Assembly: GCA_020723785.1 (NCBI GenBank)
Contig: DYIH01000039.1
Span: 1 to 10,945, forward strand
Origin: Thermaerobacter marianensis
GTDB taxonomy: Bacteria > Bacillota > Sulfobacillia > DYIH01
Reading direction: 5' to 3'
Length of the DNA: 10,945 nucleotides
The notes below the pieces were generated by a model, which did not search any database, was not told the origin of the DNA, and was given only the letters and a program-made list of their open reading frames with translations. The number at the start of each line of letters is the position of its first letter. The first letter of the stretch is position 1. Shown here in pieces: positions 5,675-10,945 of this stretch. The translations under genes and the position numbers were made by a program.

Positions 5675-6613
5675 TCAGTCGCGGGCGCGGGGGACGGGCG
5701 TCGGCAGGTCGGCGGGCCGCCGGCCCGGTACCCACCAGACCCCGGTCAGGATCAGCGCCGCCCCGAGGGTCTGGCGCAGGCCCCAATGTTCGCCCAGCAC
5801 CAGCACCGCCAGGAGGGTGGCGACCAGGGGCTCCATGGTGGTGATCAGCGCCGCCCGGTTGACGCCCAGGAGCCGGATCCCCGCCCAGAGCAGCCGCAGC
5901 CCGGCTGCGGTGCTGATGAAGGCCATTCCCAGGATGGCCGCCCAGCCCTGCAGGCCGATGTCCGGGCGCAGTTCGCCCCCGAGCAGGCCGGCCGCCAGGT
6001 AAGCGAGCGCCGCGAATGCGGTCAGGTAGGCGGTCATCACCGGCGGCGGCACCCGCTGGACGACCCGCTGGGTGGCGAACAGGTACAGGGAATGCAACAT
6101 CGCCGCCCCGAGCACCCAGAATACGCCCGACAGGTTGGTGCGCTGCCAGGCGGGGGCCAGCGTCAGGGCCACGCCTGCGAGGGCCATGGCCAACGCCAAA
6201 CCCTGGCGGGGCGAGAGCCGTTCCCGGCCCAGCAAGGTCGTCACCAAGGCCAGGAAGAGCGGGTAAGTATACATCAACATGATGGCCAGAGAGGCGGGAA
6301 TCAGCTTCAGGCCGGCGAAGAAGGCCCCGGTCACACCCCCCATTCCCAGGATCCCCAGCGCCGCCATGGTGGCGATGTCTCGGCCGGGCAGGCGCGCCGC
6401 CCAACCCTCGCGCCACAGCAGCAGCCAAAGGACCGCCGCCCCTGCCGCAAAGCGGAAGGCGAGGATCGTCACCTCGTTGGCCCCCGCGGCGTAGGCCAGC
6501 TTGCCCAGGATCGAGATGCTGGCGAAGGAAAGGGTGGCCCCTGCGACCAGGAGCCTGCCCCTGTTTCCTTGGGACTGCTGTTGTGGGATCATATCTGTTA
6601 TCTTATCGTTCAC
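5675..6613 (-). CDS. EamA (DMT superfamily) permease
   Basis: A 312-residue integral membrane protein with about ten hydrophobic helices, arranged as two EamA repeats (about residues 22-155 and 165-295). The second repeat carries the family signature, ending in GVNRAALITTMEPLVATLLA and LGEHWGLRQTLGAALILTG. These drug/metabolite transporters export or take up small metabolites; the substrate cannot be predicted. The GTG at 6613 has no clear ribosome site, but it overlaps the end of a small upstream reading frame (stop 6603-6605), so coupling could supply ribosomes. ATG 6592 (residue 8) is an alternative start, also without a good SD. Convergent with the lipoprotein gene across 24 nt that holds only a weak 5-bp hairpin. 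Confidence 0.92.
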   Translation of the reverse strand: MNDKITDMIPQQQSQGNRGRLLVAGATLSFASISILGKLAYAAGANEVTILAFRFAAGAAVLWLLLWREGWAARLPGRDIATMAALGILGMGGVTGAFFAGLKLIPASLAIMLMYTYPLFLALVTTLLGRERLSPRQGLALAMALAGVALTLAPAWQRTNLSGVFWVLGAAMLHSLYLFATQRVVQRVPPPVMTAYLTAFAALAYLAAGLLGGELRPDIGLQGWAAILGMAFISTAAGLRLLWAGIRLLGVNRAALITTMEPLVATLLAVLVLGEHWGLRQTLGAALILTGVWWVPGRRPADLPTPVPRARD

Positions 6614-6782
6614 GTGCCCGCGCCGTATACAGTTGGGCGCGTTCGCGCTCTGCGGTCCCCAATGACGAGTCGAGATGGGCGTCCCCGGCCGCGCCCTCGC
6701 CGATAACGAAACGGCGGTGGCCAGAAGCGTCGTTCCGCGGCGTTTCGCGCCAGAGGTCGCAGGCGCGCGCGTCCACCGGCAC
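6603..6782 (-). CDS. Possible small protein between the flippase and EamA genes
   Basis: Between the flippase stop (TAG 6795-6797) and TAA 6603-6605, the same minus frame stays open for 63 codons. From GTG 6782 it would encode 59 residues: V-P-V-D-A-R-A-C-D-L-W at the start, F-V-I-G-E-G-A-A-G-D in the middle, and an Arg/Glu-rich end. About three quarters of third codon positions are G or C, which resembles coding sequence. Its stop overlaps the EamA GTG start (6611-6613) by 11 nt, a typical coupling arrangement. Against it: no ribosome site, no recognised domain, and a GC-rich background that keeps frames open. It could also be the eroded C-terminal extension of the flippase. Confidence 0.35.
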   Translation of the reverse strand: MPVDARACDLWRETPRNDASGHRRFVIGEGAAGDAHLDSSLGTAERERAQLYTARARER

Positions 6783-6794
6783 GACGAGCGCTTG

Positions 6795-8141
6795 CTACGG
6801 CAGGGGATAGCGACCAGTCGCCCGGCGGATGTCGCGGGCGTGGAGTAGGGCCATCACGCCCTGGCCGGCGATGATACCCAATAGAGCGCCGGTGATGCCG
6901 AGAGAGCCGGTAAGGACATAGATGAACCCCAGGCGGACGGCGATGCCGATGACGTAGTTGCGCAGGCTTTGGGCCGTCAGGCCGAGGCCGGTCATGACGG
7001 CGTCCTCGAGGTGCTGGAGGTAGGTCAACGGGGCGGCCAGGGCGAGCCAGGTGACCAGGGGGGCGATGTCCGGGCTGCCGTAAAGGAGCGCCGCCAACCG
7101 GCGCGGGGCCAGCAGGAAGAGGAGACCCGCGGCAAGGGCGACGGCCAGGGTCACGCGCACCCCCAGGCGAATGCGGGACTGAAGGAGCCGGCGGTTCCCC
7201 AGGGCGGCGGCGGTCGAAATGGCGGGCGTCAGGGAGGTCATCAGCGGGTAGACGACCACCATGGGCAGGAAGAGGAGCGGCACGGCCATGCCGGTCAACC
7301 GGCCGTATTGGGCCGTCGCCTCCTCCCAGGAAAAGCCTGCCGCCTCCAGGCGGCGGGGGATGAGCATCACGTCCAGGGTGGCGGTCAGGGAACCGGCCAA
7401 CCCGGCCAGCATGACGGGCACGGCCAGGCCCAGCAAGCCCCGGGCCAGGGCCGGGGGGGCGGTGTCCCGGTTTTTGGTGGTCCGCAACCGCCGCCAGGGG
7501 CGGGGGGAGGCCTCCAGCCGGCGGTGCCGGAGCGCGAGGACCGCCAGGCCAGCCAGTTCGCCGCACGCTATGCCGGCCATGGCGCCTCCGGCCGCCGCCG
7601 CCAGGCCGTGAGGGAGCAGCAGGAGGGCCAGGGGCAGCACGGTTCCGATGCGGACCGTCTGTTCGACCACTTGGGCGATGGCGCTGGGCGTCAGATCCTG
7701 CAGTCCCTGGAAGTAGCCCCGCAGCACCATGGCCAGGGACGCGGCGACGATCGCGGGTGGCATGATTGTGAGTGAAAGGTGGGTCCGGGTATCGGTCAGC
7801 ACCCGTTCCGCCAGCAGGCCGGCCCCCAGCCAGGTCACGGCGGCGATGACGAGGGTGGCCGCCAGCACGAGGCGCGTCACCATGCGGCGGGCCTGCTCGG
7901 CGCCGGGCCAATCCCCCCGGGCGGCCCGGTCGGCGACGACGGTGGCCAACGCCGCCGGAAGGCCCAGAGTGGCCAGATTGATGGCCAGCCCGAAGAGGGG
8001 CAGGGCCATCTGGACCAGGCCGATGCCCGCCTCGCCGATGATTCGGACCAAGAGGATGCGGAAAACGGATCCGGCCAGGCGGGAATAAAGGCCGGCGGCC
8101 GTCAGGGCCAGCGTGCCTTGCAGCAGCCGGCGTTCGGGCAA
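6795..8141 (-). CDS. SpoVB/MurJ-superfamily (MOP) polysaccharide flippase
   Basis: With the start at TTG 8141 this is a 448-residue membrane protein with roughly 12-14 hydrophobic helices. The signature G-Y-F-Q-G-L-Q at residues 142-148, then V-E-Q-T-V-R-I at 159-165, is characteristic of the SpoVB group, which moves lipid-linked wall or polysaccharide precursors across the membrane; SpoVB itself acts in spore cortex formation. The N-terminus after TTG reads P-E-R-R-L-L-Q-G-T-L-A-L-T, as expected for the first helix. TTG is chosen because GGAGGAGG (8150-8157) sits 8 nt upstream; the longer frame from ATG 8297 adds 52 residues rich in Trp, Arg and Pro with no helix. Whether it is the true spore SpoVB or a paralogue cannot be decided here. 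Confidence 0.9.
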   Translation of the reverse strand: MPERRLLQGTLALTAAGLYSRLAGSVFRILLVRIIGEAGIGLVQMALPLFGLAINLATLGLPAALATVVADRAARGDWPGAEQARRMVTRLVLAATLVIAAVTWLGAGLLAERVLTDTRTHLSLTIMPPAIVAASLAMVLRGYFQGLQDLTPSAIAQVVEQTVRIGTVLPLALLLLPHGLAAAAGGAMAGIACGELAGLAVLALRHRRLEASPRPWRRLRTTKNRDTAPPALARGLLGLAVPVMLAGLAGSLTATLDVMLIPRRLEAAGFSWEEATAQYGRLTGMAVPLLFLPMVVVYPLMTSLTPAISTAAALGNRRLLQSRIRLGVRVTLAVALAAGLLFLLAPRRLAALLYGSPDIAPLVTWLALAAPLTYLQHLEDAVMTGLGLTAQSLRNYVIGIAVRLGFIYVLTGSLGITGALLGIIAGQGVMALLHARDIRRATGRYPLP

Positions 8142-8149
8142 GGCGGCCC

Positions 8150-8157
8150 CCTCCTCC
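8150..8157 (-). promoter_or_regulatory. Ribosome binding site that decides the flippase start
   Basis: On the minus strand GGAGGAGG, followed by GGG, ends 8 nt before TTG 8141. The ATG at 8297 has no SD at suitable spacing. Confidence 0.65.
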
Positions 8158-8179
8158 GGCGGAATGCCACCGCCCAATG

Positions 8180-8185
8180 ATTCTA
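8180..8185 (-). promoter_or_regulatory. Possible -10 element for the flippase gene
   Basis: TAGAAT on the minus strand would start transcription near 8173, about 30 nt before the TTG start. The -35 region (GCATAC-like) is poor, so this is tentative. The 177-nt gap 8142-8318 also holds a C5/G5 hairpin at 8298-8311 with no T tract. Confidence 0.25.
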
Positions 8186-8318
8186 TGGGCCGCCGGCCGG
8201 AGGTATGCGCCGGAACAGTCGCCGCGACGGCGGGGCGCGGTGTGGCGCGCGTCCACCGCCAGGAGCGCGTTGCGAAGAGGGTGGCCGCTTTCGACATCCC
8301 CCGCCGGGGGGTGCGCTC

Positions 8319-9146
8319 CTAGGCCGGTTCTTCGCTCGGGAAGTCGGGCTCCGCGATGCCCGCAGCGGCCTGCGCCATATCGTCCACCCGCGTCTCCGGG
8401 GCGCCGGTGGGTGCGGCGGCCGGGCCGGCCTGGGCGCACCGGGTGTTTGCCCAGGCCAGGAAGTCCCGCCGCAGGCCCTCGATCCCGTTGAAGACGGCCC
8501 GTTCACCGTAAATCCAGCGCAGCATGCTGGGGATGCGCTGCTTGATCGTTTCCGTGGTGATCTCCTCACCCTGCTCCTCGAGGAGGCGGAGCTGGTTGAA
8601 CACCGTCTGCCGGATCGATTCGGGGTTGGAGCCCCAGCGGATGCGTTTCTTGCCGGCGAGGCCGGGCGGGTGGCCGGCAGGGCCAAAGGCGGCGGGATCG
8701 CCCCCCCCGTCCGCAAGCAGGTCCGACATGATGACGGCGTCCTGCCGGCTCAGGCGCTGGAGGGCCTCGACCCGGCCGGCCAGTTCCTCGACGCTTTGCT
8801 GCAACCGCGCCACTTCTTTGTAGAGCGGATCGACCCCCAACTGCACGACTTCGGCCATGGCGTCCAGCGCCTTCTCCGTGGCCTGCCGGTAGGCCCTGTA
8901 CTCCTCCTCCATGCGGGCCAGGAGCACGTTCTTCAAGGTCGGCGCCTCATGCAACTTGTGGATGAAATCGTAAACGTTGAAAGAAGGCAGGTCTCGCGCT
9001 TCCCGGTAATCCCGGCTGGAAATGTCGGCCGGCGTTACCATCTTGCCCACCCGGCCCTTCTTCCCTTTCTTGCCGTGGACACCGGCGGCCGCCGTCTTTT
9101 TCTCCCGGACCTCTTCATAGAAAATTTGCTCGATTGGCTCCTTCAT
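8319..9146 (-). CDS. Uncharacterised coiled-coil protein
   Basis: A 275-residue soluble protein that I do not recognise. It has no signal peptide and no membrane segment. A Lys/Gly-rich patch (residues 24-35, GKKGKKGRVGK) precedes a mostly helical middle. A coiled coil is visible from the 4-3 spacing of Leu108, Val112, Leu115, Val119, Leu122, Val126 and Leu129. A Gly/Pro linker (about 147-166) leads to a second helical domain (about 174-232) containing ITTETIKQRIPSMLRWIYGE, which could be a small DNA- or protein-binding bundle. The tail (235-275) is Ala/Pro-rich and acidic. ATG 9146 is the natural start; the AAGGA site is about 12 nt upstream, so weak. The SpoVB-like gene lies 177 nt downstream on the same strand; speD is divergent. 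Confidence 0.8.
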   Translation of the reverse strand: MKEPIEQIFYEEVREKKTAAAGVHGKKGKKGRVGKMVTPADISSRDYREARDLPSFNVYDFIHKLHEAPTLKNVLLARMEEEYRAYRQATEKALDAMAEVVQLGVDPLYKEVARLQQSVEELAGRVEALQRLSRQDAVIMSDLLADGGGDPAAFGPAGHPPGLAGKKRIRWGSNPESIRQTVFNQLRLLEEQGEEITTETIKQRIPSMLRWIYGERAVFNGIEGLRRDFLAWANTRCAQAGPAAAPTGAPETRVDDMAQAAAGIAEPDFPSEEPA

Positions 9147-9179
9147 GACCGCAACCCGTCCTTCCCGTGCTTGTTGCTA

Positions 9180-9215
9180 TTTAGCATACCGACTCATAGG
9201 CAAATTTATGCTGAA
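9180..9215. repeat. Inverted repeat in the divergent promoter region
   Basis: TTTAGCATA (9180-9188) and TATGCTGAA (9207-9215) are inverted arms matching at 8 of 9 positions, with an 18-nt spacer. They lie 34 nt upstream of the coiled-coil gene and 42 nt upstream of the speD -35, in a locally AT-rich stretch, so a regulator-binding site is plausible. Confidence 0.45.
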
Positions 9216-9256
9216 CGAGCCGATCCGTGAGCGCGCCGGTCGGGTTGTATTTTTTC

Positions 9257-9285
9257 TTGACGGTTTGGGGGGTCGCGTATAAAAT
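9257..9285 (+). promoter_or_regulatory. Sigma-A promoter for speD
   Basis: TTGACG (9257-9262) is followed after 17 nt by TAAAAT (9280-9285); the overlapping TATAAA (9278-9283) has a 15-nt spacer. Transcription would begin near 9292, giving a leader of about 132 nt. Confidence 0.65.
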
Positions 9286-9291
9286 AAGTAA

Positions 9292-9423
9292 CGTCAAAAT
9301 CAGGTGCCTGAGTTCCGCTTAAAGGGTTGGGGCAACACGCGCCCGACTTCTTCCCCCGTGGTGGAAACGATGGCCCCGTCCAGCCTGAAAGGGCTGGAGT
9401 TGTTCACAAAGGGGGGCTTTTTT
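9292..9423 (+). promoter_or_regulatory. Structured speD leader; candidate attenuator
   Basis: Predicted stems: TCAG/CTGA (9300-9303 with 9308-9311); GTTGGG/CCCGAC (9326-9331 with 9342-9347); and TCCAGCC/GGCTGGA (9379-9385 with 9392-9398). The SD G-run (9411-9416) can pair with either of two C-tracts, 9353-9357 or 9374-9377. The second pairing forms a hairpin ending at C9417, followed at once by six T (9418-9423) and the ATG. That looks like a terminator and an SD-sequestering stem in one. It does not match the riboswitch consensus sequences I know (SAM-I, T-box, THF, ykkC). The ligand, if any, is unknown. Confidence 0.4.
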
Positions 9424-9855
9424 ATGCACAGGGAACATCAGACCTTCGGCAGGCACATCTTGCTCGACGTGTGGGGCGTGGATTACGACAAGCTGAACGA
9501 CCTGGGTTTGATGCGCCAGACGATGTTGCGGGCTGCCGAAGCCTGCGGGGCGACCGTCGTGAAGACCGCCTTTCAGCGGTTTCCTGTGCAGGGGCTGAGC
9601 GGCGTGGTGGTGCTGGCCGAATCCCATATCTCCGTGCACACGCATCCGGAGCACCGTTACGCGTCGTTCGATATCTTCACCTGCGGCACGACCATCGATC
9701 CCGGCGTCGCCTGCCGTTACATCGTCGACACCCTGCGCGTGCAGCGCTACAACGCCCGGGAATTCGTCCGGGGCGAGGAGGACGGCATCAAGGACGTCCG
9801 CTCCGAGGGCCGGGGCGCCGCCCTGCCGGAGTTGGCGCTGGCCGCCGCGCGCTAA
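9424..9855 (+). CDS. speD: S-adenosylmethionine decarboxylase proenzyme
   Basis: A 143-residue pyruvoyl-dependent enzyme that decarboxylates S-adenosylmethionine, providing aminopropyl groups for spermidine synthesis. The proenzyme cuts itself between Glu66 and Ser67 (motif ESHISVHTHPE); Ser67 becomes the pyruvoyl group. His72 and Cys87 (FTCG) sit 5 and 20 residues further on, matching the processing and catalytic residues of short bacterial SpeD proteins such as that of Thermotoga. GRHILLDVWG near the N-terminus is also typical. The Ala-rich tail after residue 128 is slightly longer than usual. ATG 9424 has AAAGGGGGG (9408-9416) 7 nt upstream. The frame is open back to 9304, but those codons are leader. 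No spermidine synthase gene (speE) is adjacent. Confidence 0.95.
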   Translation: MHREHQTFGRHILLDVWGVDYDKLNDLGLMRQTMLRAAEACGATVVKTAFQRFPVQGLSGVVVLAESHISVHTHPEHRYASFDIFTCGTTIDPGVACRYIVDTLRVQRYNAREFVRGEEDGIKDVRSEGRGAALPELALAAAR

Positions 9856-9882
9856 GACTGGGCACCGACCTGCGAGAAACCG

Positions 9883-9914
9883 GCCGCTCCTCACACCTCA
9901 GGGAGCGGCTTTTT
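9883..9914 (+). terminator. Intrinsic terminator after speD
   Basis: GCCGCTCC (9883-9890) pairs perfectly with GGAGCGGC (9902-9909), followed by five T (9910-9914). It ends the speD transcript 28 nt after the stop codon. On the opposite strand no T tract follows, so it probably does not serve the Lon-like gene. Confidence 0.85.
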
Positions 9915-9972
9915 CACGCTTCCCCGCGCCGTCTGCCAAAGGGGACCTTCCCTCCGGATGAGGCCGGCGCCG

Positions 9973-10945
9973 CTATTTGCGACGGGTCGGCGCGCGGCGC
10001 CGCGCCGGCTTGGGCCGGGGCGCCGGGCGCTCCGGCTCCTCGTCCTCATCGTTCCGGTCATGGCCGAAGGCGCGCATGGCCTCAGCCATCTGGTCCAGGC
10101 GCCGCTGGACGAGGAAGTTGACCGTGCCCTCGGGATAGGTGCCGCCGGGCTGGCGCTCACCGGCCGGCACGCCGGTGAGGAGGGCGATGCCCTCATCTAT
10201 GGTGCGCACGGCGTAGATGTGGAAGACCCCCCGGGCCGCCGCTTCACGCACCTCGTCCTTGAGCATCAGGTTGCGCACGTTCTGGTGGGGGATGAGCACC
10301 CCCTGCCGGCCCGTCAGGCCGCGGGCCTTGCAGACATGGAAAAACCCCTCGATCTTCTCGCTGACCCCGCCGATCGGCTGGATCTCGCCCTTTTGGTTCA
10401 CCGAACCGGTGACGGCGATGCCCTGGTCGATGGGCAGGCCGGCCAGTTCCGAGAGCAGGGCGTAGAGTTCGGCGCTGGAGGCGCTGTCTCCCTCCACCTC
10501 CTCGTACAACTGCTCGAAGCACAGGCTGGCGGAGAGGGCCAGGGGCTTCTCCTGGGCGTACTTGCCGGCCAGGTAGGCGCTGAGGATCAAGACGCCCTTG
10601 GAGTGTATGGGGCCTGACATCTCCGTCTCCCGCTCGATGTTGACGACACCCTTTTCGCCCAGGTAGGTGCGGGCGGTGATGCGGTTGGGCTTGCCGAAGG
10701 CGTGGTCGCCCAGGTCCAGGATGGCCAGCCCGTTCACCTGCCCCACCCGGGCGCCGTCGGTCTCGACCAGCAGGGTGCCCTCGGTGATCATCTCCAGGAT
10801 CTTCTCCTCGATGCGGTTGGAGCGATAGATCCGTTCCTCCAGCGCCTGCACGACATGACGGTCGGTGACGGCGTCCGCCCCCTCCTGCTCGGCCCAGAAC
10901 GATGCTTCCAGGATGACCTCGGTGATGTCGTGGAACAGGGTGGAG
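9973..10945 (-). CDS. Lon-like ATP-dependent protease (COG1067), C-terminal part
   Basis: The last 323 residues of a gene that begins beyond the right edge. The first residues in the window, H-D-I-T-E-V-I-L-E-A-S-F-W-A, belong to the end of the AAA+ region. The S16 Lon protease domain follows: GQVNGLAILDLGDHAFGKP, then RITARTYLG, then the catalytic serine in E-G-D-S-A-S-S (codon 10483-10485), and the partner lysine in GGVSEKIEGF (codon 10354-10356). The Ser-Lys dyad is intact. The DSAS form and the VNGLAI segment mark the LonB-like/COG1067 group rather than classical LonA. The protein ends in an acidic then basic Arg/Pro/Lys tail of about 27 residues. It probably degrades misfolded or regulatory proteins in the cytosol. 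Convergent with speD. Confidence 0.92.
   Translation of the reverse strand, partial: STLFHDITEVILEASFWAEQEGADAVTDRHVVQALEERIYRSNRIEEKILEMITEGTLLVETDGARVGQVNGLAILDLGDHAFGKPNRITARTYLGEKGVVNIERETEMSGPIHSKGVLILSAYLAGKYAQEKPLALSASLCFEQLYEEVEGDSASSAELYALLSELAGLPIDQGIAVTGSVNQKGEIQPIGGVSEKIEGFFHVCKARGLTGRQGVLIPHQNVRNLMLKDEVREAAARGVFHIYAVRTIDEGIALLTGVPAGERQPGGTYPEGTVNFLVQRRLDQMAEAMRAFGHDRNDEDEEPERPAPRPKPARRRAPTRRK

Noticed and set aside
6603..6797. Pyrrolysine or other read-through of the flippase TAG
   Set aside because: TAG is a common stop here (pepA, the repressor, the lipoprotein, the coiled-coil protein and the Lon-like gene all use it), and the family normally ends near this point.
6765..8258. 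Shared GCGCGCGTCCACCG at about 6765-6778 and 8245-8258
   Set aside because: The similarity does not extend usefully beyond about 14 nt and the composition is GC-rich, so chance is enough.
6610..8439. 609-codon minus-strand frame overlapping the flippase gene
   Set aside because: Its translation is Pro/Arg/Gly-rich without domains, while the neighbouring frame encodes clear membrane helices and SpoVB motifs.
9304..9423. N-terminal 40-residue extension of SpeD from GTG 9304
   Set aside because: The frame is open, but GTG 9304 has no SD, the ATG at 9424 has a strong one, and SpeD proteins start close to the GRHIL segment. The stretch is better explained as a structured leader.

Overview
The window is a GC-rich bacterial chromosome segment, most likely from a GC-rich, possibly thermophilic, spore-forming Firmicute. 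The clues are a SpoVB-type flippase, a YerB-type (DUF3048) lipoprotein, a pyruvoyl SpeD, a COG1067 Lon-like protease, strong G-rich Shine-Dalgarno (SD) sites, clean TTGACR/TATAAT-like promoters, frequent GTG/TTG starts and frequent TAG stops. The taxon is inferred from gene content. No rRNA, tRNA, insertion sequence or CRISPR array was seen.

Layout, left to right. (1) 54-197, minus strand: a small remnant of a YitT-family (DUF2179) membrane-protein gene, with a sigma-A promoter starting just past it. (2) 319-2972, plus: trxA (thioredoxin), pepA (leucyl aminopeptidase) and a membrane-anchored redoxin. (3) 3100-3855, plus: a strong promoter with a 16-bp G/C-tract palindrome at its start site, a small FmdB-type zinc ribbon, a CsoR-family repressor with a CstR-like residue set (Cys/Asn/Cys), and an intrinsic terminator. 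(4) 3966-5650, plus: a class I methyltransferase and a DUF3048 lipoprotein joined by an ATGA overlap. (5) 5675-9146, minus: in transcription order, an uncharacterised coiled-coil protein, a SpoVB/MurJ-superfamily flippase, a possible 59-codon gene and an EamA permease. (6) 9257-9914, plus: speD with its own promoter, a structured leader of about 130 nt whose U-tract abuts the start codon, and a clean terminator. (7) 9973 to the right edge, minus: the C-terminal half of a Lon-like protease.

Two regions stand out. The first is the predicted thiol/sulfur unit: a CsoR-family protein lacking the copper-ligand His but keeping both Cys at CstR spacing, with a family-like operator on the zinc-ribbon promoter, next to thioredoxin and CXXC redoxin genes. 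Persulfide or other reactive-sulfur sensing is the best inference. The second is the speD leader, where the ribosome site lies inside a terminator-like hairpin, suggesting attenuation or a riboswitch. A small coding candidate after the flippase stop codon and the YitT remnant are further points to check.
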